A DNA stretch of 64,000 nt. Origin: Mycolicibacterium komossense (GTDB lineage Bacteria; Actinomycetota; Actinomycetes; Mycobacteriales; Mycobacteriaceae). The notes under the pieces were generated by a model that saw only the letters and a program-made list of their open reading frames with translations, ran no database searches and had not been told where the DNA came from. Where the stretch lies: the NCBI RefSeq assembly GCF_025822605.1, contig NZ_JACKTY010000031.1, forward strand, positions 18,301 through 82,300. The letters are read 5' to 3'. Positions 51,806 through 59,870 of the stretch are shown here, piece after piece (position 1 is the stretch's first letter; each line of letters starts with the position of its first letter). Made by a program: the position numbers and the translations under genes.

Positions 51806-51907
51806 ATGATTCCTTTCATCTGCCCCACCTGCGGACAATTCGATCTCGACAGTTCCGCGTGCTCGTCCTGCCCGACCGCCACGGTCGACACAGCTGGCGC
51901 CGTCTGA
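51806..51907 (+). CDS. Possible 33-residue zinc-ribbon miniprotein
   Basis: A short frame MIPFICPTCGQFDLDSSACS...AGAV carries two CxxC knuckles (CPTC and CSSC) 12 residues apart, as in a zinc ribbon. No strong ribosome site is seen. It lies in the 582-base stretch between the reductase pseudogene and phoU. Nothing else in that stretch (51629-52210) is convincing, apart from the next tentative ORF. Confidence 0.4.
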   Translation: MIPFICPTCGQFDLDSSACSSCPTATVDTAGAV

Positions 51908-51948
51908 CCTGACGGCTGATCTGACCACGACGGCCCACCAGCCCCACC

Positions 51949-52092
51949 ATGGACACTCAACCCAACGCGCCATCGCTGCCCGCTGATGTCAGTTTGTTCG
52001 GCGATCCCGCGCTTCGCCTATTCGGCGGAACCGACACGCAATTCCCCACGACGGCTGATCCTGCGACAACGGGCGACGCCAGCGCCGCCTGA
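51949..52092 (+). CDS. Possible 47-residue small protein
   Basis: An ATG frame encodes MDTQPNAPSLPADVSLFGDP and continues to a Thr/Ala-rich end. The N-terminal half looks like ordered coding sequence, but no ribosome site or family is recognised. It runs in a different frame from the downstream PhoU gene and ends 118 bases before it. Confidence 0.28.
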   Translation: MDTQPNAPSLPADVSLFGDPALRLFGGTDTQFPTTADPATTGDASAA

Positions 52093-52210
52093 GGTTATAC
52101 GTATTCCTGACGGCGCGGGTGCGACACCCGCCGTCGCAACAGTGATTACCCTGGCGTTAATTTGGGTAACCGGACGCCGCATCATGAGGCGCCGGAGCAG
52201 AGGAGTGGCC

Positions 52211-52885
52211 ATGCGCACCGCTTTCCGCGCCGAGCTCGACCGGTTGACCGCAGACCTGGGTGACATGTGCGCTGTCGCCCGCACCACCATGCAGTGCGCT
52301 TCCGCGTCGTTGGTCCACCTTGACGACCGATCTTCCCGGCGGGTGGCCCCACACCTGCAGCGTCTCGACCAGCTGCACGCGGAGGTGGACCGCAGCGTGA
52401 TGAGCTTGTTGGCCCTGCAGGCGCCGGTCGCTCATGACCTTCGTATCGTGGTGTCCGCCATCCCGATGGCCGCTGCGGCCGCCCGGATGGGCGGGCTCGC
52501 CAACAACGTGGACAAACTCGCCCGCAGGCACCGGCCGCTACCGGCCGTCCCCGCGGAGGGGCTTGTTCACATCGACGCCATGGCGAGCGTCGCCCTGAGC
52601 CAGGCCGACGAGGTGCAGGCCGCCGTCAGCACCAGCGATGCGCAGGCCGCCCTCGGCATCGCCGCCGATGAAGACGGTCCGATGGATCGGCTGCACCGTG
52701 AGTTGTTCGCTCTGGTCACCGACCCCCGTTGGGCTCACGGCCCGACGGTGGCCGCCGACCTCGTGCTGCTCGGCCGGTTCTACGGCCGATTCGCCGACCA
52801 TCTCAGCGATATCGCAGGACGCGTGGTGTTCTCCGTAACGGGCGAGCACGCCCACTCGGTGGAAGCCGTGTCGGCGACGAGCTGA
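52211..52885 (+). CDS. PhoU-family phosphate signalling regulator
   Basis: This 224-residue all-helical protein is of the PhoU family: MRTAFRAELDRLTADLGDMC at the start, LLALQAPVAHDLRIVVSAI in the first repeat and LVLLGRFYGRFADHLSDIAGR in the second. PhoU proteins restrain phosphate uptake and PhoR signalling. AGAGGAG precedes the ATG at 52211, which rules out the longer frame from 51986. A GGGTAA element lies at 52164-52169 with only a weak upstream partner. No pst genes are nearby. Confidence 0.9.
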   Translation: MRTAFRAELDRLTADLGDMCAVARTTMQCASASLVHLDDRSSRRVAPHLQRLDQLHAEVDRSVMSLLALQAPVAHDLRIVVSAIPMAAAAARMGGLANNVDKLARRHRPLPAVPAEGLVHIDAMASVALSQADEVQAAVSTSDAQAALGIAADEDGPMDRLHRELFALVTDPRWAHGPTVAADLVLLGRFYGRFADHLSDIAGRVVFSVTGEHAHSVEAVSATS

Positions 52886-52983
52886 CTTCGGCCGCACCGG
52901 TCATTTCGCGGAAGGCTCGGCCAGGATTACTCCGACGGGGTCAGCGGGTATGCGCCCGGCGACATCGGCCGACGAAACGAGGT

Positions 52984-53733
52984 ATGCGGGTGCTGGGCTT
53001 GCCTGATGGCATAGCGGTCTGCCTGTTCGATCTGGACGGTGTGCTGACCGATACCGCGTCGGTTCACCGACGGGCCTGGAAGACGATGTTCGACGATTAC
53101 CTGGCTCAGCGGGCGAAATCGGCTGGCGAACCGTTCCGCGAATTCTCCGCGGACAGCGACTATCCGCAGTATGTCGACGGCAAGACGCGCGACGACGGTG
53201 TCCGCAGTTTTCTGCAGAGCCGGGGCATCACGCTGCCCGATGGTGATCCCGACGACGACTCGGGCGCCGAGTCGGTCCACGGGCTGGCCAATCGCAAGAA
53301 TGATCTGTTCCAGATCTCGTTGCACCGTGACGGTGTCGAAGTCTTCGACGGCTCCCGGCGCTACCTTGAGGCGGTGACCGATGTCGGACTCCCCGTGGCC
53401 GTGGTGTCTTCCAGTGCCAACACCGAAGAGGTGCTTCGGATAGCGGACCTGGAGAAGTTCGTTCAGTGCCGGGTCGACGGGGTGACCATCCGCACCGAGA
53501 ACCTGCCGGGTAAGCCGGCACCGGACACCTATCTGCGAGCCGCCCAGCTGCTGCACGTGGAGCCCGCTCACGCCGCGGTGTTCGAAGATGCGCTGTCCGG
53601 CGTGCAGGCCGGACGAGCCGGCCACTTCGGTGTGGTGGTCGGTGTGGATCGGATCGGGCATGCAGAAGCGTTGCGGGACAACGGTGCAGACATCGTCGTC
53701 AAAGATCTCGCCGATCTGCTGGCGCCGCGATGA
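52984..53733 (+). CDS. Beta-phosphoglucomutase (HAD family)
   Basis: This 249-residue HAD hydrolase-fold mutase has motif I FDLDGVLTDT, a cap domain with DSDYPQYVDGKTRDDGVRSF, motif II VSSSAN, GKPAPDTYL and FEDALSGVQAG. It interconverts beta-glucose 1-phosphate and glucose 6-phosphate. It overlaps the GH65 gene by four bases (ATGA). The pair handles the beta-glucose 1-phosphate released by a disaccharide phosphorylase, as in the Rv3400-Rv3401 pair of M. tuberculosis (from memory). Confidence 0.92.
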   Translation: MRVLGLPDGIAVCLFDLDGVLTDTASVHRRAWKTMFDDYLAQRAKSAGEPFREFSADSDYPQYVDGKTRDDGVRSFLQSRGITLPDGDPDDDSGAESVHGLANRKNDLFQISLHRDGVEVFDGSRRYLEAVTDVGLPVAVVSSSANTEEVLRIADLEKFVQCRVDGVTIRTENLPGKPAPDTYLRAAQLLHVEPAHAAVFEDALSGVQAGRAGHFGVVVGVDRIGHAEALRDNGADIVVKDLADLLAPR

Positions 53734-56084
53734 TCCCCGACAGCGCGTTCCCGGTCGAGCCATGGCAGGTCCGGGAGACCGAACTCAACCTGGACCTGCT
53801 CGCCCAATCCGAGTCGGTCTTCGCCTTGTCCAACGGCCATCTCGGTTTGCGGGGCAACCTCGACGAAGGGGAACCTCACGGCTTGCCCGGGACCTACCTG
53901 AACTCGTTCTACGAGGTAAGACCGCTGCCGTACGCCGAGGCGGGCTACAGCTATCCCGAAGAGGGCCAGTCGCTGATCGACGTCACCAACGGGAAACTGC
54001 TGCGGCTGCTGGTCGACGACGAACCGTTCGACGTGCGATACGGCGAACTGCTGGAGCATGAGAGGATCCTGGATCTGCGGGCCGGAACGCTGGCACGCTG
54101 TGTCACCTGGCGGTCACCGGCCGGGAGTTCGGTGATCGTACGCTCCACCCGACTGGTGTCCCTGGTGCACCGCAGTGTGGCCGCAATCGAGTACATCGTG
54201 GAGGCCGTCGGCGATTTCGCCCGCATCACCGTGCAATCGGAGTTGGTGACCAACGAGGATCAACCCCGCCCCTCATCGGACCCGCGGGTCGCCGCCGTGC
54301 TCAGCAGCCCGCTGGAGCCAGTAGCGCATGAGGCCGACGGCGATCACCGGGCGCTGCTGATCCACCGGACCCGGGGCAGTGGCCTGATGATGGCAGCCGC
54401 GATGGACCACCTCATCGACGTGCCGGGCCGAGTGGAGGTGACGACCGAGGCGGGCGAGGATCTGGCCCGCACGACAGTCATCTGCGGGCTACGGCCCGGG
54501 CAGCAGCTGCGGATCGTCAAGTTCCTGGCGTATGGATGGTCGAGCCTGCGATCACGGCCCGCGCTGCGCGATCAGGTCGCCGGGGCCATCGACGGTGCGC
54601 GCTACACCGGCTGGCAGGGACTGCTGGATTCCCAGCGCGAGTATCTCGACGACTTCTGGGACAGCGCCGACGTCGAAGTCGAGGGCGACCCGGAATGCCA
54701 GCAGGCGGTACGGTTCGGCCTGTTCCACCTTCTGCAGGCCAGTGCCCGCGCCGAACGCCGGGCGATCCCGGGTAAAGGGCCGACCGGAACCGGCTACGAC
54801 GGTCACGCCTTCTGGGATACCGAGGGGTTCGTGCTGCCGGTGCTGACCTATACCGCGCCGCACGCCGCCGCTGACGCATTGCGTTGGCGCGCTTCGACAT
54901 TGGATCTGGCCCGACAGCGGGCGGCGGAGCTGGCGCTGGCCGGCGCGAGTTTCCCGTGGCGGACCATCTGCGGCCAGGAATGCTCGGCGTACTGGCCGGC
55001 CGGTACCGCCGCCTGGCACGTCAACGCCGATATCGCGATGGCGTTCGAGCGCTATCGCATCGTCACCGGAGACGTAAAGCTGGAAATCGAGTGTGGGCTG
55101 GAGGTGCTCGTCGAGACGGCCCGGCTGTGGGCCTCACTGGGGCATCACGACAGGTACGGCGTTTGGCACATCGACGGCGTGACGGGGCCCGACGAATACT
55201 CCGCGGTGATGCGCGACAACGTCTTCACCAATCTGATGGCGGCGCACAATCTTCGGATCGCAGCGCAGGCGTGCGGCCGCCATCCCGAGGCCGCCGACAA
55301 ACTGAAGGTGACCACCGAGGAGATGGCCGCGTGGCGCGATGCCGCCGAGGCGGTCCACATTCCGTTCGACGAGGGCCTGCACGTACACGAACAGAGCGAA
55401 GGATTCACCAGGCTGCGTGAATGGCGCTTCACCGAGGACGCGAAATATCCTCTGCTGCTGCATTATCCGTACGTCCGGCTCTATCCATCGCAGGTGGTCA
55501 AACAGGCCGATCTGGTGTTGGCGATGCACTGGCTCGGTCATGAGTTCACCGACGAACAGAAGGCCAGGAACGTCGACTACTACGAGCGACGGACCGTCCG
55601 CGATTCGTCGTTGTCGGCGGCCACCCAGGCGGTGCTGTGCGCCGAGGTCGGGCATCTCGAACTGGCGCACGACTACACCGCAGAATCGGCCCTGGTCGAC
55701 CTTCGCGACCTGCATCACAACACCCGCGACGGGCTGCACATGGCCGCGCTCGCCGGCGCATGGACCGCACTGGTGGCGGGGTTCGGTGGACTGCGTGACA
55801 GCGAGGGCGTGCTGAGCTTCAACCCGCGTCTACCCGAGGACATCACCCGCCTGCGATTCCGGTTGCGCTGGAGAGGCTTTCGCCTGACCGTCGATGTTGA
55901 CCACGACAGCGTCACCTACACCATGCGCGACGGGCCGGACGGTCGCCTACGGCTTCGGCACGCCGACGAGGAGTTCGAACTGAGCACCTCCGCTCCGGTG
56001 ACCAAGCCGGTAGTCTCCCGCACTCCACTGCTGCCCGCTCCCCCTCAGCCACCCGGGCGGGAGCCGCGCCGTCGGCCCGGCTGA
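53730..56084 (+). CDS. GH65 disaccharide phosphorylase (trehalose/maltose/kojibiose type)
   Basis: This 784-residue glycoside hydrolase family 65 protein has an N-terminal beta-sandwich with SNGHLGLRGNLDEG, an (alpha/alpha)6 barrel and catalytic Glu489 in GPDEYSAVM. TRDGLHMAALAGAW lies near the end of the barrel. It phosphorolyses an alpha-glucosyl disaccharide, giving beta-glucose 1-phosphate and glucose. The substrate linkage cannot be read reliably. It is translationally coupled to the beta-phosphoglucomutase. The C-terminal 35 residues are Pro/Arg-rich and probably disordered. Confidence 0.94.
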   Translation: MIPDSAFPVEPWQVRETELNLDLLAQSESVFALSNGHLGLRGNLDEGEPHGLPGTYLNSFYEVRPLPYAEAGYSYPEEGQSLIDVTNGKLLRLLVDDEPFDVRYGELLEHERILDLRAGTLARCVTWRSPAGSSVIVRSTRLVSLVHRSVAAIEYIVEAVGDFARITVQSELVTNEDQPRPSSDPRVAAVLSSPLEPVAHEADGDHRALLIHRTRGSGLMMAAAMDHLIDVPGRVEVTTEAGEDLARTTVICGLRPGQQLRIVKFLAYGWSSLRSRPALRDQVAGAIDGARYTGWQGLLDSQREYLDDFWDSADVEVEGDPECQQAVRFGLFHLLQASARAERRAIPGKGPTGTGYDGHAFWDTEGFVLPVLTYTAPHAAADALRWRASTLDLARQRAAELALAGASFPWRTICGQECSAYWPAGTAAWHVNADIAMAFERYRIVTGDVKLEIECGLEVLVETARLWASLGHHDRYGVWHIDGVTGPDEYSAVMRDNVFTNLMAAHNLRIAAQACGRHPEAADKLKVTTEEMAAWRDAAEAVHIPFDEGLHVHEQSEGFTRLREWRFTEDAKYPLLLHYPYVRLYPSQVVKQADLVLAMHWLGHEFTDEQKARNVDYYERRTVRDSSLSAATQAVLCAEVGHLELAHDYTAESALVDLRDLHHNTRDGLHMAALAGAWTALVAGFGGLRDSEGVLSFNPRLPEDITRLRFRLRWRGFRLTVDVDHDSVTYTMRDGPDGRLRLRHADEEFELSTSAPVTKPVVSRTPLLPAPPQPPGREPRRRPG

Positions 56085-56169
56085 GACCCAGCCGTGAGGC
56101 AACGCCGCTACGCCGGAATCAAAATGGGGCAGCGGCAACTGGAACCGAACCCGGAACCATCGAGATCAG

Positions 56170-56943
56170 GTGATCGTCCTGCGCGTCGCGACCTTCAACA
56201 TCCTGCATGGCCGAACGGTCGGCGACATCGTCGACCCGGACCGCCTCCGCGACAGCATCCAGCGCCTGAATCCGGACATCCTGGCGCTACAGGAGGTCGA
56301 TCTTGATCAGGAGCGCTCCGGCCGGGCTGATTTGACCGCGGTGGCCGCTGAGGCGATGGGCGCGGTGGCGCACCGCTTCGTGGCCGCGATTTCGGGCACC
56401 CCTGGCGCGACCTGGATCGCGGCGACGGGACAGGAACAACCCGGCGCGGCCGCCTACGGGATCGCGCTGCTTTCCCGGTTCCCGGCGTCGAGCTGGCAGG
56501 TGCTGCGCCTGCCGCGTATCCCCGCCCGGTTCCCGATGTTTCTGCCCGGTCCCAACCGGGTGATGGTCGTCGACGAAGAACCCCGAGCCGCCGTCGTCGC
56601 GCGATTCGAGACCTCCGTCGGCCCCCTGACGGTGGTCAATACCCACCTGTCCTTCTTCCCGGGGTGGAACCGGCGCCAACTGCGCCGGATCATCAACGAT
56701 GTCCGCGGCCTCCCGGGTCCACGCATCGTCGTCGGCGATCTCAATCTGAATCCGACCGCTGTGCGCCGATGGTCGGGGTTGCACGCTCTCGCGGCAGCAC
56801 CGACGTTTCCCGCCGAACAACCGCAGCGTCAACTCGACCACATCCTGACCGATGACCCCGGGCTTTTCGTCCGCAATTACGAGACACCGTTGATGCCCAT
56901 CTCCGATCACCGGCCCCTGGTGGTCGATCTGGAGCGTCACTGA
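56170..56943 (+). CDS. Endonuclease/exonuclease/phosphatase-family protein
   Basis: This 257-residue EEP-domain protein has LRVATFNILHGR, ILALQEVDLDQ, LLSRFPASSW, VVNTHLSF, IVVGDLNLNP and SDHRPLVVDL, the complete metal-dependent phosphodiesterase motif set. It resembles metal-dependent hydrolases of unknown substrate in mycobacteria. GTG start at 56170. It follows GH65 by 85 bases and may share its transcript. Confidence 0.9.
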   Translation: MIVLRVATFNILHGRTVGDIVDPDRLRDSIQRLNPDILALQEVDLDQERSGRADLTAVAAEAMGAVAHRFVAAISGTPGATWIAATGQEQPGAAAYGIALLSRFPASSWQVLRLPRIPARFPMFLPGPNRVMVVDEEPRAAVVARFETSVGPLTVVNTHLSFFPGWNRRQLRRIINDVRGLPGPRIVVGDLNLNPTAVRRWSGLHALAAAPTFPAEQPQRQLDHILTDDPGLFVRNYETPLMPISDHRPLVVDLERH

Positions 56944-57361
56944 TTCAGTGGTGACGCAGCTCGGTGATCAGTTCACCCCTCGCAACAGACCGAACGGTCG
57001 TATTTGCGCACTGTGCGACTGCTGTTAGCTATTCGGCATTACGAATTGACAAGAGAAGGCCCTGCGGTCGGCGGGCGTTGTGAATACCATCGACCTGATC
57101 GAGTCGCACGTTCACCCGCTACCGTTTCCGTCCCGACGGACCAAATTAGTAGCGATATCCCGAGGGAGAATCAGCTATGACCATTGACACTGGAAGAGTT
57201 TGTTGCACATTCAATTAACCATATTTAAGGGGTGATTTAGCTTGGGGAGTTTGACCAGTTTAACGACCAGGACGCGGATGGAATCAGCATCTCATCGTCG
57301 TCGGTGGCGATCGACCAACGCGCCCCGCAGTTTCTGCGGTTCTGGGGATCGATGATGACTC
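56944..57361. other. Non-coding or degenerate gap with a 13-codon leader-like ORF
   Basis: No full gene is present. ATG 57177 follows GGGAGAA and encodes MTIDTGRVCCTFN before a TAA. Further on, from 57241, an open frame without a start codon reads EFDQFNDQDADGISI and SVAIDQRAPQFLRF into the MarR 3' end. The region is AT-richer than the left part of the window. It could be a regulatory leader or the remains of a deleted gene. Confidence 0.4.
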
Positions 57362-57847
57362 CTAATGCGGGAAGGGATCTAGTTCACGCATTCGGTTCAC
57401 ATGAGCTTGTTGTAGTTCGTCTGTGCGGGTGAGGAAGTCGACGATCAGGGCAAGCTCCGCCGGGGTGTAATGGCTGAATAACGCCTTGCCTGCCTGATCT
57501 AGCAGGGGAGAGAGCAATTCTGCGACACGGCGGGCGGCGAGATCTGTGGCCAACACGATTACTCGGCGGTGATCGATCGGATGTCGCGATCGAGTGACGT
57601 AGCCCAGCTTCTCCAAGCGGTCGAGCGCAATCGTGGTGCCGGCGGCAGTGAGACCGAGCTGATCGGCCAGAAGTCCTGGCGTCGTGACCTTCTCCCCCGC
57701 ACAGAGAATGAGTTCCAGAGCCCGGCGATCTGTCTGGTTGACGCCGAGCACCCTCACCAATTCACGCGCCACGTCATCGAAGGACGAATGAAGCGATTCC
57801 ATTGCTTTTTTCAGCACTACGGCGATCCGAGAGAGTTCGGTTGACAT
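57362..57847 (-). CDS. MarR-family transcriptional regulator, copy 1
   Basis: This 161-residue winged-helix regulator has GLLADQLGLTAAGTTIALDRLEKLGYVTRS (recognition helix) and HPIDHRRVIVLATDLA (wing). It is 121/161 identical by my count to the regulator at 61723, with no gaps. The ATG at 57847 follows GGGGAGG at a long spacing of 12 bases, and the upstream region is partly conserved between the two copies. Its target is unknown; autoregulation through the shared upstream element is possible. Confidence 0.92.
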   Translation of the reverse strand: MSTELSRIAVVLKKAMESLHSSFDDVARELVRVLGVNQTDRRALELILCAGEKVTTPGLLADQLGLTAAGTTIALDRLEKLGYVTRSRHPIDHRRVIVLATDLAARRVAELLSPLLDQAGKALFSHYTPAELALIVDFLTRTDELQQAHVNRMRELDPFPH

Positions 57848-57901
57848 AGAACGAAAAGACCTCCCCACACCTGGCTTGGCGCCGTTTAGTCGACACGGGG
57901 G

Positions 57902-57937
57902 CAAGCGGCCTGCGCCGACTGGTCGAGTCAGTTTTCC
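57902..57937. promoter_or_regulatory. Upstream element shared by the two MarR genes, copy 1
   Basis: About 36 bases beginning CAAGCGGCCTG and containing CGAGTC are almost identical to 62261-62295, located 55-90 bases upstream of the MarR start in both cases. Flanking bases differ more, so the element looks selectively retained: a promoter/operator or the 5' part of the transcript. Confidence 0.55.
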
Positions 57938-58080
57938 ATTGAGGCGCAAGCCCGACTGTACCCAAATTGCGTTGCGTGGGCGGTGTTTTGGAGGTTTGAT
58001 CTCGGGGTTTGTTGATTCGGGGTTGAGTGTCCCCGTCGACGGACAGATACGTGTGAGGGGTCGCGGTTAATTGACCTAGA

Positions 58081-58112
58081 CGGTGTGGGGAGACTCCAGC
58101 CTCCCCACACCG
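58081..58112 (-). terminator. Hairpin terminator after secreted protein
   Basis: A perfect 12-base inverted repeat (CGGTGTGGGGAG / CTCCCCACACCG) with an eight-base loop lies 45 bases after the stop of the leftward secreted-protein gene. TCTAGGTCAATT follows on that strand. Confidence 0.75.
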
Positions 58113-58157
58113 CCTAACCGATCAGCACTAACCAGCTGGTCTGTCCGAACTGCTGAG

Positions 58158-58766
58158 TTAGGTGACAGTCGTGGTGGTGAGCGTCGGATTAGGACTCGTC
58201 GGGTAGCACGAGGTTGCGATGTTACCGAAAACTGGAAGGTTGGTGTTGAAGGTCATACCGGGGTTGGTGTAACTGGTGCCCGCATAGGCGCTGGTAACCG
58301 TGCCGGCAGCGGTGGCCGTCACGTTGATGGTGACGGAGGGCGGGGTGTATGTCGTGCCACCGGGAATCGGGCCGGGAATGGTAAGCACGACATTACTACC
58401 CACGAGGGCCGTCGAGCCCGGATAAGATCCACCGCCGGTTGCGCTGGAGGAGACGTATGTCGAATTTGCCGGGACCGGGATAATCATCTTCATGTTGTTG
58501 ATGTTATTGATAGTAAAGCCGAGCACAGATGACGGAACCGTCGATGAACCCGGTGCAATGGTAATGGCCACGGGAGAACCCGCGGTTACCGAGCTCGGCG
58601 CGGTGCCGGTGACCGACGTCGTCTGGCTCGATGTCCCAACGGAGGCCTGGCAACTCCAGTTCACAGAGACGGCTGCATGTGCCGTCCCGGCGAAACAAAG
58701 TGCGGCGGCAAGGGCCATCGGAGTGATGGCTCCGGCACGAAGCAGCGTGGACGTATTTGATCGCAT
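58158..58766 (-). CDS. Secreted Ser/Thr-rich protein of unknown function
   Basis: This 202-residue protein has a signal peptide (MALAAALCFAGTAHA, cleavage after residue about 31). The mature part starts VSVNWSCQAS, has only two cysteines (near the start and near the end) and is Ser/Thr/Gly/Pro-rich with beta-strand character, ending in a Thr run. The family is not recognised; it looks like an immunoglobulin-like surface domain. GGAGAA seven bases before the ATG at 58766 decides the start. The upstream 334 bases (58767-59100) are unusually AT-rich and hold no gene. Confidence 0.75.
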   Translation of the reverse strand: MRSNTSTLLRAGAITPMALAAALCFAGTAHAAVSVNWSCQASVGTSSQTTSVTGTAPSSVTAGSPVAITIAPGSSTVPSSVLGFTINNINNMKMIIPVPANSTYVSSSATGGGSYPGSTALVGSNVVLTIPGPIPGGTTYTPPSVTINVTATAAGTVTSAYAGTSYTNPGMTFNTNLPVFGNIATSCYPTSPNPTLTTTTVT

Positions 58767-59059
58767 ATTCTTCTCCATAGGGTGAAGGTAGCGACGTAGC
58801 CGTGATGCCGCGCCGCGGATAAAATGTATATCGCTTACGCCGAAATTCACGGCACATTTTGAACACGTTTTAGTGGCAGTGTCGCATCCATTATCAGCTA
58901 TTAGTAATTCGCCGGAGTTATTATTCATTGTTGATAATTGGTAAAAGAAAGCTATCTCCACAAAGATATTGATTGCAGAATTATCTTGGACGTGCACTCT
59001 GCGGTACTGCGCAAACAGTCGAGGTGCACGTTCGCTCTGGCAGGTGTGTCACCGTTCGC

Positions 59060-59730
59060 CATCGAGGGCGCCGCCTTGTCGACGTCGACTATCCCTTGGG
59101 GTTCGATCCCGGCTACTGCCTCCGAGCCTGTGCGCAAGGTTCATGCGCGTCCGCCAAACATCTGCGAGCGCCTTATGCCCATCCTCGCGGGTGCCCTTGT
59201 GGGTGATGTGCAGTCGGTGCAGGCGTCGCACCAGTCGCAGCAGCGATAGGCCGGCTAGTTGTCGGACAGGACGCGCTCGACGGTGACGCCGTGCTCGGCG
59301 AACCACGCCACGGCGCGCTGCAGCACGGCGATCGTGGTGACGACCTCTTCGTCGGAGTGAATCGCGGCGTAGGCCATCCGAGAGTGATCATCAATCACGT
59401 TGTGGATGAATGTGATTGATGATCCTGGGGCGTCAGTTCTCGGCGGGATCGCCGCGATCGCCGGTTCGATAGGCGGTCTGCCGGGCGTTGAGTGTGCTTT
59501 GCGCTCGGCTGGGAAACCTGCGCCTGTAGCCGTCGGGGATGTTGGCGAACTCGGTGACAGCGACGTGGATCAGTGAGCCGGGACGGCCCGTGCTCGTAAC
59601 GCCGCAAGGGCTCGCCGTTGACGGCCCAATTCTTAGCGGTCCGCTGGGCGACCGAGAACATCGTGGCCACTGCGGCGTAGGTCCAGGCCTATGTCGACGA
59701 CGAGCCGAGCGAGCGTCAATCGTGCGCGAG
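59060..59730 (-). pseudogene. Degenerate IS481-family transposase
   Basis: Fragments of one transposase appear in order on the minus strand but in different frames. They are an N-terminal RLARLVVD piece, AAVATMFSVAQRTAKNWAV, IHVAVTEFANIPDG and the DDE core HNVIDDHSRMAYAAIHSDEE, followed by AVAWFAEHGVTVERVLSDN. A TAG stop comes immediately after SDN, where SDNG is expected. A last piece, HITHKGTREDGHKALADVW, replaces the usual PYRPQTNGKVERFH segment. Multiple frameshifts and a stop make it inactive. This is a fossil insertion sequence between two exported-protein genes. Confidence 0.88.
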
Positions 59731-59761
59731 GGTCAATGCAGCATTGGCATGGGACGCGAAA

Positions 59762-59815
59762 GCCTCCTGGTTGGTGAAGCAGTTCCTAGACAGCTCCACT
59801 TCACAACCAGGAGGC
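59762..59815. repeat. Inverted repeat next to IS481 relic
   Basis: GCCTCCTGGTTG (59762-59773) and CAACCAGGAGGC (59804-59815) are perfect complements, extended to 17 of 18 with one bulged base. A second pair, CTAGACAG (59786-59793) and CTGTCTAG (59867-59874), nests across it. They lie just outside the 5' end of the transposase relic and may be remains of the element's end. Confidence 0.6.
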
Positions 59816-59870
59816 CTTCCCTGTCACACAGGCGCACCGATAAACGGGAGGGACAACCTCCCTGGACTGT

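Noticed and set aside
51644..51973. Leftward 109-codon frame opposite the tiny ORFs before phoU
   Set aside because: Mostly Arg/Gly/Trp-rich antisense character; only the last 30 residues look protein-like and no start supports them.
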